From contig CBDDPH010000002.1 of NCBI GenBank assembly GCA_965232265.1, positions 1,054,001-1,118,000 on the forward strand: a DNA stretch of 64,000 bases. The letters are read 5' to 3'. Below the pieces are notes generated by a model, which saw only the letters and a program-made list of their open reading frames with translations, was not told the DNA's origin and did not search any database. The DNA is from VXRD01 sp965232265 (GTDB taxonomy: Bacteria > Latescibacterota > UBA2968). Within the stretch, counting starts at the first letter, position 1. The number at the start of each line of letters is the position of its first letter. The position numbers were made by a program, and so were the translations under genes. Shown in pieces: positions 41,299-49,150 of this stretch.

Positions 41299-42834
41299 CT
41301 ACTCAAATCCCCATTCTGATTTCTGATAGTATCGATCCACTGTCGGCTCCATTTCTGTGCTGACCTCCACTGCATGTTTTTCATCAAACATGCCCTTCCA
41401 GAAGTGCAACATTCCCCGCATTGCTTCTGCATCCAAAAATTGCGTTTCAATATCCTCAAATGTGAGTTTTTGTGTTCGGTGAACGAGGTCCTCTTCGCTC
41501 ATTTCTTCGGCTTTCTTTCCCAATACCCATCCCCAATCTCCCATCGTTGGTATATAGGTGTGATAGGGGATGGTGGAAAAGCCGGCGTCTGTCATCGTGC
41601 GCTCAATGCACAAAAAAGCAAGGCGTGCGTTGAGGGGACTCGACGCCTGGGTGACCAGTACGCCATCGGGTGTTAGGTGACGCGCACACAGGCGATAAAA
41701 TTCCCGCGAATACAATCTGGCGAGGTCTGGCCCTTTGGGGTCGGGCAAGTCGATGATGATGATATTGAATAGTGCTTCTGAACGTGCCAAAAACGCGCCC
41801 GCATCGCCGATTACCACATTGACACGCGGGTCGTCCAGTGCCCGTGCATTCGCTTCCACAAAGACCGGGTGTGTGCGCGCCAGATCGATTATCGCTTTGT
41901 CTAAATCTACCAGCGTGATTGCTTCCACGTCTGTATATTTTACGACTTCGCGCACAGCCAGTCCATCCCCTCCGCCTAAAATGAGTACGTTGTTCCGCGA
42001 TCCCGATAGTTTCATGGCCGGATGTACCAGCGATTCGTGATAGCGTTCTTCGTCATAGGTGCTGAATTGCACATTGCCATTTAAGTGCAGCCAGTGGTAG
42101 CCCTTCCATTCGGTTATGACAATGCGTTGATAAACGGTCTGATCTTGATAGATCACGCGGTCGCGATACCGACTTTGCTCGCCCCATGTCACAATGGGGC
42201 GGATATAAAGTCCCAGTATCAGAAGGCCCACGCCCAGGAGCCAGAATGCGGTCAATAGCAGCCAGCGCCGCGCCAATAAGTGCCGGTATTGCCACAGTAA
42301 TACCGATGCCACGATAAAGTTGATCGCGCCCAACGCCAGCGGTGTGTACGTCAGGCCCAGTTTTGGCAATAAAAAAAAGGCGAACAATAATCCGCCGATC
42401 AATGCGCCAAAATAGTCTTTTTCCATGACTGAGGCGATGTTGGTACGCAGATCCTGATATGCTTCGTTCATGCGCGCCACCAGCGGAATTTCCATGCCGA
42501 TCAGTACGCCGATTGCAAAGGCGTAGCTATAGATGAAAACACCTGCCGATAACGCGAGTACCGATCCAAAATACGCCACAACCGCACAGGTGGCACACAG
42601 GACTGAAAGATAAAATTCGATTGCGATAAAGCGATCCAGTAGCCGGTCCGTCAACAATCGGCTCCATCGACTGCCCAGCCCCATGGCAAATAACATCAGC
42701 GACATGAGCACTGCCCACTGCAATGTCGTGTTGCCCAATAGATAGCTCGCCAACGTTGACAACGTAAATTCGGCTACAATGCCCGCACATCCCGTGGCGA
42801 ATACACAGGCTTTTAAGAGATAGCTCTGTCGCAT
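41299..42834 (-). CDS. Membrane-fused spermidine-synthase-like protein
   Basis: 511 residues from ATG at 42834. Residues 1-215 hold about seven transmembrane helices. The rest is a spermidine-synthase-type Rossmann domain: LILGGGDGLAVREV, LVDLDKAII, IGDAGAF and IIDLPDPKGPDLARLYS. Asp residues expected in the aminopropyl-transfer site are partly kept (DLPDP instead of DSSDP), so either a polyamine or another amine substrate is possible. It is separated from DUF350 by a strong terminator yet belongs to the PspA-type cluster. Confidence 0.85.
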   Translation of the reverse strand: MRQSYLLKACVFATGCAGIVAEFTLSTLASYLLGNTTLQWAVLMSLMLFAMGLGSRWSRLLTDRLLDRFIAIEFYLSVLCATCAVVAYFGSVLALSAGVFIYSYAFAIGVLIGMEIPLVARMNEAYQDLRTNIASVMEKDYFGALIGGLLFAFFLLPKLGLTYTPLALGAINFIVASVLLWQYRHLLARRWLLLTAFWLLGVGLLILGLYIRPIVTWGEQSRYRDRVIYQDQTVYQRIVITEWKGYHWLHLNGNVQFSTYDEERYHESLVHPAMKLSGSRNNVLILGGGDGLAVREVVKYTDVEAITLVDLDKAIIDLARTHPVFVEANARALDDPRVNVVIGDAGAFLARSEALFNIIIIDLPDPKGPDLARLYSREFYRLCARHLTPDGVLVTQASSPLNARLAFLCIERTMTDAGFSTIPYHTYIPTMGDWGWVLGKKAEEMSEEDLVHRTQKLTFEDIETQFLDAEAMRGMLHFWKGMFDEKHAVEVSTEMEPTVDRYYQKSEWGFE

Positions 42835-42850
42835 AAAAATATAATAAAAA

Positions 42851-42881
42851 CAACTCGGAGGGCTAAACACCCGCCGAGTTG
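42851..42881 (-). terminator. Terminator after the DUF350 gene
   Basis: Stem CAACTCGG-GGG / CCC-CCGAGTTG with a 7-nt loop; on the minus strand it is followed by TTTTTATTATATTTTT. It ends the lipoprotein-DUF350 transcript before the SpeE-like gene, which should then have its own promoter. Confidence 0.85.
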
Positions 42882-42906
42882 AAGAGATTCAACACAACTT
42901 TCTTTT

Positions 42907-43752
42907 TTATAAACTCCATACAATCAGGAATGATGCGCCGACATAAGACGTGGCTTCGATGAAGCCCGCGGCCAGATTGGGGTGTTCTTGATTGGCGATT
43001 TCATCGGTCAGTTTTTGTCCGGGCAAGAGGATCACATCGGATATGAAACGGGCGATGGGTAATAATATCAATCCCACAACCACCTCAATCGCAAAATCCT
43101 GTAGGTTCACAGCCCAGGAAATGAAATTGCCCGCCGATGCGTGAAATACGATGACGCCAATGCCGATCAGCGCGCCAGCAAAAGCCACGCCCGCGGCGAC
43201 ATTGTCTTTTTCGATTTCATCGTGTATGCTATACGGGGTTATCCATTCGTACACCAGCCCGGCCAGTACCAGAGCGACCTGACCCAATGCCCAGAAAATC
43301 ACTGTTGTCACAATTCCGCCGATTTCACCCGATACTGCGCCAAAGATTACCAGTCCCGTTGCGATGTACGACGCGGCGACCACAACACCCGTGCCAGCGT
43401 TTTGATCGTCGATCAATTCATCCCGGATTTTGAATCCGTGTAAGATCAATCCGTCGTTGACCAGACGCGAGAGATTGAGCAAGATGATCGCCAGCAGTCC
43501 GTATATGCCGATGTCGATCAAATCGTTTTCCAATCCCTGAGATGGGCCAGATAGGGTGCCGCCGATGGCCATGATCAACCCGAAGTAATATCCAGCCATG
43601 GCTACACCCAGTGCGACGTTGTCTTTTTCGACCAATTCTTCTCGCACGCTGTAACTCGTTGTCGTCAAGTCCTTGACCAATTTGCCGATCCAGAATAATA
43701 CAAACGCGCTGATGAGATAAATACCCGTTGCAATTAAGTCCTGTACTATCAT
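42907..43752 (-). CDS. Tandem DUF350 integral membrane protein (YjfL-like)
   Basis: 281 residues from ATG at 43752, overlapping the upstream stop by 4 nt. It contains two DUF350 units, each of four helices with an internal near-repeat (REELVEKDNVALGVAMAGYY; HDEIEKDNVAAGVAFAGALI; RDELIDDQNAGTGVVVAASY). Eight helices in all, inner membrane. DUF350 proteins accompany PspA in the E. coli yjf operon; the biochemical role is unknown. The longer frame to 44049 lies over the lipoprotein gene and is rejected. Confidence 0.87.
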   Translation of the reverse strand: MIVQDLIATGIYLISAFVLFWIGKLVKDLTTTSYSVREELVEKDNVALGVAMAGYYFGLIMAIGGTLSGPSQGLENDLIDIGIYGLLAIILLNLSRLVNDGLILHGFKIRDELIDDQNAGTGVVVAASYIATGLVIFGAVSGEIGGIVTTVIFWALGQVALVLAGLVYEWITPYSIHDEIEKDNVAAGVAFAGALIGIGVIVFHASAGNFISWAVNLQDFAIEVVVGLILLPIARFISDVILLPGQKLTDEIANQEHPNLAAGFIEATSYVGASFLIVWSL

Positions 43753-44480
43753 TTTCCAAACCCTCCAAAACTGCGGCTGCCAAATCCAGATCGGCTGCGA
43801 CTCGTTGAACGCGAGCTTCCAAAGCCGGTCCGACTCTGGCTCGTGCGACTTTGCACTTTTTGTGTGAACGATTGCCTCTTTTGCGCTACGTTTGCCTGGC
43901 GTCGCTGGAATGTCGTTGGTTTTTGTTTTTGCGTGACAGATCCCTGCGTGCCATACTCCCGATTGCGCCCGTAGTACGGGCGTTGATCTCGGCGATAGGA
44001 CCGATAATCGTCGTAGTCGTAGCGACTCATGCCAAATCCGCCGCCCCAACCGAGCAAATTACTCATGAGCGCGTATTGACCGTAAAATTCCCAGAACGAT
44101 GTGCCTCCGCGATCCGTCCAACGCCCGTAGCTCGGATTGCCCACATAGTGGTATCCGGGGGGGTGTGGCGTGTTGTTGACGCCGTCTTGCTCCGATTTGG
44201 CGACCAGCGCCATCCCCAAAAACGGTTCGTATTTTCGATAGATGGATTCCGATACTTCTATCCAGTTCGATTGTACCTTTTTTTCTCCCTGTGTAATTAA
44301 ATACCGGTGATAATACGCGGTGAAGAGCGTGCCTTCTTCGCGCATGTCATCCAGTACAATCATATATGCCGGTGCCGAGGCCAGCGATTTTTGCATTTCA
44401 ACGACGGGATCGCGTTCGCCGCCGCACCCGGATAATAACAGCAGGCCGATCAGCAAGACCGGCAATCGTTCTCTTGTCAT
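43749..44480 (-). CDS. Lipoprotein with Ser/Arg/Gly-rich tail (YjfM-like position)
   Basis: 243 residues. Signal peptide with lipobox LLLLSGCGG (Cys19). Residues 25-130 form a compact domain; residues 125-243 are low complexity: Tyr/Arg-rich, then Gln/Arg, then Ser-Arg-Gly-Phe repeats (SRSRSGFGSRSFGGFGK at the end). Such tails are reminiscent of DUF1190 proteins (YjfM, YgiB). It is exported and lipid-anchored, and translationally coupled to DUF350. Function unknown. Confidence 0.7.
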   Translation of the reverse strand: MTRERLPVLLIGLLLLSGCGGERDPVVEMQKSLASAPAYMIVLDDMREEGTLFTAYYHRYLITQGEKKVQSNWIEVSESIYRKYEPFLGMALVAKSEQDGVNNTPHPPGYHYVGNPSYGRWTDRGGTSFWEFYGQYALMSNLLGWGGGFGMSRYDYDDYRSYRRDQRPYYGRNREYGTQGSVTQKQKPTTFQRRQANVAQKRQSFTQKVQSRTSQSRTGFGSSRSTSRSRSGFGSRSFGGFGK

Positions 44481-44551
44481 AGTTTCCTCCAGATATGGGT
44501 GGATTTAACCATAGTTTTCTTAAGATACGTCAATATCAGTTTTGTGCAATA

Positions 44552-46015
44552 CTATCTGGGGTCTTCGGGTAATTGTGAGAAGTCAAACTCGTTTACTTCA
44601 TCGATGTCTGGCGCGAATGGGGGGACGGCGTGGGGGATATGGCTGTGTCCACAGCGTGCGATGAGTGCTCGGGCGCGTGTTTGCCGTTCAGCTTGCTTCA
44701 AAATGTCATCGGCAGACCAGCGGGCAAATATTTTTTTGAGGCCCGATTGGATCACGTCCCGATACCGAGGATCATTGGACAGGTCCCGGCGTTCTTCGGG
44801 GTCCTGGTCGATGTTGAACAATTGGCAAGAGTCAAATTCGGAGTAATAGTTCAATTTCCACGGGCCCGTGCGGAGCATGCACGCGGGCTGGTCGCCGAGC
44901 AGGCCTATGTATTCTGCAAAGACTTCATTGGGCCAGTCCGATGGTGGATCGCCTGTGAGGAATGGGGCGAAACTTTTTCCGGAGACATCGGGCATGGGGT
45001 CTGCGCCCGCAATGTCCAGAGCCGTGGGTCCGACGTCGATGAGGCTGACGATGGCATCTTCTGTGTGGTTTTCGCGAAGATGCCCTGGTCCTGAACAGAT
45101 CAAGGGAATGCCCACAGAGCCTTCGTAAAAGCTGCTTTTCCACCACATGCCGTGTTCATGGGCCATGTCGCCGTGGTCCGAGGTGTAGATGATGGCGGTA
45201 TTATCCGCATCAGAGGTCGCGTGTACAGCTTCCATAATCTGACCGATGTATCGGTCGAGTTCGGTTGTCAGGCCGTAATAAGCGGCTAATCCGCGGCGAT
45301 TCTGTTCTGGGGTGATGTCGTCAACGCCGCGTCTTTCGCGCCATTTTTTCAGGGCCGGATGCAGGGCATTTAAGTATTCGGGCGATTCGGGTTCGAGCGG
45401 TGGGATTTGCGCCATGTAATACTCGAAGTCTTCTCTGCCACAGATGAGGGGATTGTGCGGGTTGATGTAGCCGACGACGAGGGCATAAGGTCTATCGCCC
45501 TCTTGACGGTCGGCGATGAATTTGCAGGCTGTTTCGGTGACGGATTTGTCAAAGTAGCGATAGCCTGTTTCGCCATAGCCGGATACTTGAACGCCGTATT
45601 TGGTCTGTCCCGTTGTGCGGTTGTATCCAGAGCCGAGAATTTCTGCGGATAGCCCACCGCAGTCGGCGTGGATGCGTTTTTCAAAGCCGTGGAATTGGTC
45701 GGGGTTTCTAAAGTGCATGCGACCGCATAGCACGGCTTCATATCCCGCCGCGCCATAAGCATGGGCAAAGGTGGGGGTGTCAAAAGACAGGCTGCCGCTG
45801 TTGTCATAGACGCCCACATCGCTGGGGTACTGCGCGGACATAAAGCCCGACCGCGAAGGCGCGCAGAGGGGATAGGGACAATACGCATTGCGAAACCGGA
45901 CCCCACTGCGAGCGAGCGCGTCCAGGTTTGGCGTTTGCACAATGGGGTTTCCCGCACATCCCATTGCATGGGGATTGTGCTGGTCGGAGATGATGATGAT
46001 AATGTTGGGCGTCAT
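44552..46015 (-). CDS. Type I sulfatase (formylglycine-dependent)
   Basis: 487 residues from ATG at 46015. The catalytic Cys that becomes formylglycine is Cys51 in CAPSRSG; metal-binding residues lie in IIISDQHNP near the start and in YTSDHGDMAHEHGMWWK (about 300). No signal peptide, so probably cytoplasmic. It hydrolyses a sulfate ester of a small molecule or glycan. Located directly downstream of two PhyH-type genes on the same strand, with a repeat-filled gap. The longer frame to 46051 runs into a palindrome. Confidence 0.92.
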   Translation of the reverse strand: MTPNIIIIISDQHNPHAMGCAGNPIVQTPNLDALARSGVRFRNAYCPYPLCAPSRSGFMSAQYPSDVGVYDNSGSLSFDTPTFAHAYGAAGYEAVLCGRMHFRNPDQFHGFEKRIHADCGGLSAEILGSGYNRTTGQTKYGVQVSGYGETGYRYFDKSVTETACKFIADRQEGDRPYALVVGYINPHNPLICGREDFEYYMAQIPPLEPESPEYLNALHPALKKWRERRGVDDITPEQNRRGLAAYYGLTTELDRYIGQIMEAVHATSDADNTAIIYTSDHGDMAHEHGMWWKSSFYEGSVGIPLICSGPGHLRENHTEDAIVSLIDVGPTALDIAGADPMPDVSGKSFAPFLTGDPPSDWPNEVFAEYIGLLGDQPACMLRTGPWKLNYYSEFDSCQLFNIDQDPEERRDLSNDPRYRDVIQSGLKKIFARWSADDILKQAERQTRARALIARCGHSHIPHAVPPFAPDIDEVNEFDFSQLPEDPR

Positions 46016-46025
46016 AATGATGGAG

Positions 46026-46045
46026 GGGCGAAAGATTTTTCGCCC
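46026..46045. repeat. Family B palindrome
   Basis: GGGCGAAAGATTTTTCGCCC, followed by GTAC. One of three palindromes packed between the sulfatase and PhyH genes. Confidence 0.75.
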
Positions 46046-46066
46046 GTACAATGAAGTGTGATGTAG

Positions 46067-46117
46067 ATTGCCGTTTCAAACGGCAATGTGATGTAGGGGC
46101 GGGTTTTAAACCCGCCC
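46067..46117. repeat. Two adjacent palindromes of family B type
   Basis: ATTGCCGTTT-C-AAACGGCAAT at 46067-46087 and GGGCGGGTTTTAAACCCGCCC at 46097-46117, each preceded by GATGTAG. The shared GATGTAG before three different palindromes suggests a mobile unit with a variable core. Confidence 0.75.
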
Positions 46118-46123
46118 GCTGGA

Positions 46124-46831
46124 TTATTTTCGATCATTCCCGTTATACAATCCCTCTCCGCGCACGAGCAGGCGTTTGGGGTTGGGAATGTCCATGAGTT
46201 CATCCACGCTGTGATAGCCAATTGTCATGCTCATGCGCGTGTCGTGGGTGTGGTTTTCGCCTGCGCCGTGGACGACCATGCTGTCGATTGCGAGCATTCC
46301 ACCTGCTGGCATGGGGACGGGAAGTGCTTGACCGAGGACATCGCTTGCCCAGTCTGCATCGTGAATAGATGTGGAGACGCCGGGAAAGTGATGCGATCCG
46401 GGTACAATGCGGGTGCATCCATTTTCGAGGGTGGTTTCTTCGAGGTAAAAGATAATGGTGAAGATGTTGCGCGTCCACTGCCTAACATCGCGATGAAGAT
46501 ACGCGCCTTTGTTGTCTTCTGCCGTGCGCAAGGTGGCGTGGTTGTGGCGGTTGGTGAGGATTTCGATATTGGGTCCCAAAAGCGATTCGAGTGGATCGAG
46601 GGCGTATGGGTGCGTGGCTGCTTCTCGAAAGACCGACGCGCGGTCCATAAGGGCAGAGATGCGCACGGCGCGGCCATTCTTATTGCGTGCGATGGGTTCG
46701 ACTTCGCGGTCAATGTCGTCCATAATAGCGGTCTTTAAATTTTTGACCATTTCTTCTGGCAAAAGGTCTGGAAGGCAGAGAAAACCGTTGTTCCGGAAGA
46801 GCTGGATTTGTCGCATGGTGAGTGAAGGCAT
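46124..46831 (-). CDS. Phytanoyl-CoA dioxygenase (PhyH) family protein, canonical iron site
   Basis: 235 residues, cytoplasmic. The Fe(II) triad is complete: His113-x-Asp115 (LHRDVRQ) and distal His188 (VVHGAGE); the 2OG-binding Arg is probably Arg199. It should hydroxylate a small substrate using 2-oxoglutarate and O2. It is a paralogue of the upstream gene (both have GPNIEVLTN/GPNIEILTN and a YLEE motif at the same distance), 3 nt apart and certainly one transcript. Substrate unknown. Confidence 0.9.
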   Translation of the reverse strand: MPSLTMRQIQLFRNNGFLCLPDLLPEEMVKNLKTAIMDDIDREVEPIARNKNGRAVRISALMDRASVFREAATHPYALDPLESLLGPNIEILTNRHNHATLRTAEDNKGAYLHRDVRQWTRNIFTIIFYLEETTLENGCTRIVPGSHHFPGVSTSIHDADWASDVLGQALPVPMPAGGMLAIDSMVVHGAGENHTHDTRMSMTIGYHSVDELMDIPNPKRLLVRGEGLYNGNDRK

Positions 46832-46834
46832 GTC

Positions 46835-47584
46835 CTACTCCTGAACGGAAAGAGCATAGGGATGGGGATGTCCCGTATAGACTTTTTCGCCGCGTACGAG
46901 AACTTTTTCCGGGTCGTCTTTGATCACGTCGTGGGCGTCGTGGGCGCGATAGGCAACCGTCATGCTGCGGCGAGAATGATCGGAATGATTTGTGTCAGAG
47001 CCGTGATAACAGCAGTCGTTAAAGAGCAGGACCCCGCCGCGCGGCATGGGGATTGGCACTGCGCGGTAATAGTTGTCGCTGTCATAAAAATTGTCTCTTT
47101 GTTTCTGCGGGCGGCGCGGGTTGAGAAATGGCCGGTTGTGGCTGCCGGGCACGATGCGTACACAGCCGTTTTCAACGGTTGATTCTTCGAGGTAGATCAA
47201 GCCGGTGATAAGGGTGTGGTCATAAGGTTCTTCACCGGCGTGCCAGGGGACGGGATAAGACCCGGATGGGCGCACCATGACGTGGTTGTGTTTGTTGGTG
47301 AGTACTTCGATGTTTGGACCGATGATGCCTTCGAGGGCGTTGAGGATGATGGGGTGAGACGCGGCTTCAAAATAGACGGGGTCTCGCAAAAAAATTTTTG
47401 AGAGACGGCGAACATTTTTCGGTTCGCGCGCTTCTTTTTCTTCCCATACAATGGGTTCGTGCATCTTTGCAATCTGTTGAGAAGTGACTTCATTCAGACG
47501 ATCGACCAGATCGCCGGGCAGGGTCTCGCGGACCTTGTAAAATCCCGTGGTTTTGAAATACCAGAGGTCTTCTTCTGTGATCAT
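46835..47584 (-). CDS. PhyH-family protein with HxG instead of HxD (halogenase-like iron site)
   Basis: 249 residues. Aligned to its neighbour without gaps from the metal His to the YLEE motif 16 residues later, the HxD motif is His115-Ala116-Gly117 (PWHAGEEP); the codon GGT is unambiguous. Distal His194 (CYHGSD) and Arg205/206 remain. Replacement of the carboxylate ligand by Gly or Ala leaves room for chloride and is the hallmark of Fe(II)/2OG halogenases (SyrB2, WelO5, BesD). It might instead use Glu118 or be inactive. It precedes the canonical PhyH gene and the sulfatase. Confidence 0.85.
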   Translation of the reverse strand: MITEEDLWYFKTTGFYKVRETLPGDLVDRLNEVTSQQIAKMHEPIVWEEKEAREPKNVRRLSKIFLRDPVYFEAASHPIILNALEGIIGPNIEVLTNKHNHVMVRPSGSYPVPWHAGEEPYDHTLITGLIYLEESTVENGCVRIVPGSHNRPFLNPRRPQKQRDNFYDSDNYYRAVPIPMPRGGVLLFNDCCYHGSDTNHSDHSRRSMTVAYRAHDAHDVIKDDPEKVLVRGEKVYTGHPHPYALSVQE

Positions 47585-47601
47585 GTTTGAGCCGTCCTTT
47601 A

Positions 47602-48936
47602 TTATCTCGGGTCCATTACCCGCCCGACAAACAGGGTGGTATTGGTCGCTGTGTCTCGAATGAGGAAGATGAATGGTTGATCAACCGTGACTCTGGGGGG
47701 GAGAGATGTTACGCCTATGACGACGCCGGTGGCAGCAGCGGCTTCTGTGCCGTTTTCATTGACCAGGACGAATGCTTTGTGAAAGGCGTCCGAAATGGAC
47801 AGGCGTTTTGTTCCATCCATGCCGGAGAAGTCCGCTAATTGCGGGTTAAAAGCGTCTGACATTCCCATCTTCTGAAGCATTGCGCCCAGCTTGAATTGGG
47901 CTTCAAACTCGAATGAGGGCATGGTGAGTGCTATGCGCTCTTGTCTCAGGTCTTTTGAAATTCGACTGATGAGTTCCGCGTTTAGCGACTTTTCAAACGC
48001 ATCAAAAGTGCCTTTGTCGGGAAGCAGGATGACCATGGATATTTCACTGCCGTCGTAGAGCAATTCCACGACTTGATATCCCGTGTCCCTCGCATAGCCA
48101 AATACCCCGGTCTGCCGCATCATCGGTACTTTGATGCTGTTGCCAGTGAGCAAGTGAAAGTCACCTTCAGAAGTGGCTCTTTCGTCAAAGGGATGGCGCC
48201 ACGCCGCGTTGAAGTAGATGGCATTGGTGAGGACTAAGCGGGTCAAGTTGTCAATGGCACCGGAAGGGATCAGGTCTTTGATTTTCTCCTCGGTCTGATG
48301 GGCAACCCAGTCGTTGATTGTGACCCGTGAATTTTCGGGTGCCTCGGTGAAGTTTGCGATCCTCATTCCAGCACCGTAATTCTCTGCGAGTTTATCCAAG
48401 AAATCCTGCAGGAAGTCATAGCCCTGTTGTCCCCATATCGCATTGGCGATGTTCAATCGAAATCCCTTGCCATCCTGACCGCTGCGCCCTTCGCCGCGAG
48501 AGGCGAGTTGGAGATCGAGGGCGTTGAACGCGGAGTGCAACTTGTCCTGGGACAGGGTAAAAAGTAGTGCGTTTGACATCTGGCGTTCGGTTTCGCCCTT
48601 GGCACCGGTATATGTCATCGCAAGTGCCAGCGAGATGCTGTAGGGCGAGTAGAACAGGTTTCCACTTTCTTCCTCGCGCAATTTTTGATACAGGCCAAAG
48701 GCAAAGGCATTGTTTCCACGCACCAAGTCTGTTAGGTCTGAATCTGTCGCCAGAGGTACGGCTACCCGTGTCTTTTCCGATCGCACTTCATTTGATTGTG
48801 GTTCTTCTGTCGCAGGTGTCTCAGTTGGAGGGGGTGCCGTGGGAGAGACCTCCGGTAATTTACCGCATCCGAGTAGGGCGATAGATAGCATTATCGCAGG
48901 TAGAAAATGGTTGATTGGCTTTTGTATCATTTTCAT
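47602..48936 (-). CDS. Lipoprotein serpin (serine protease inhibitor)
   Basis: 444 residues. Lipobox LLGC (Cys24), a Pro/Thr/Glu-rich linker to about residue 65, then a full serpin domain (NLFYSPYSISLALAMTYTGAKG; late PFIFLIRDTATNTTLFVGRV). The hinge GTEAAAAT (396-403) is typical of inhibitory serpins. Counting from it, P1-P1' is Thr410-Ser411, which suggests an elastase- or subtilisin-like target. Displayed on a membrane in the periplasm or outside. AAGGAGG precedes the ATG. Confidence 0.95.
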   Translation of the reverse strand: MKMIQKPINHFLPAIMLSIALLGCGKLPEVSPTAPPPTETPATEEPQSNEVRSEKTRVAVPLATDSDLTDLVRGNNAFAFGLYQKLREEESGNLFYSPYSISLALAMTYTGAKGETERQMSNALLFTLSQDKLHSAFNALDLQLASRGEGRSGQDGKGFRLNIANAIWGQQGYDFLQDFLDKLAENYGAGMRIANFTEAPENSRVTINDWVAHQTEEKIKDLIPSGAIDNLTRLVLTNAIYFNAAWRHPFDERATSEGDFHLLTGNSIKVPMMRQTGVFGYARDTGYQVVELLYDGSEISMVILLPDKGTFDAFEKSLNAELISRISKDLRQERIALTMPSFEFEAQFKLGAMLQKMGMSDAFNPQLADFSGMDGTKRLSISDAFHKAFVLVNENGTEAAAATGVVIGVTSLPPRVTVDQPFIFLIRDTATNTTLFVGRVMDPR

Positions 48937-49150
48937 TTTAGCCTCCTTGCCCGGCTATTGTCTCCAGGGATGGATACTGAAAAATTATCTTAAATTATGG
49001 TGTAAATCAAGTTTTATTGTTCGCGATAGTGCGAGGTGTCACATTTTTTGTCATCTGGATGCACTCGTTTTTTCTATGAGTTACAAAAAAAATGTAGTAT
49101 ATTGAAAGCACTTGAAATTCTTTATTTTCATTTTGTGAAAGGATCGTTGT

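Noticed and set aside
46211..46738. 175-codon plus-strand ORF opposite the PhyH gene
   Set aside because: Shadow of the conserved dioxygenase frame.
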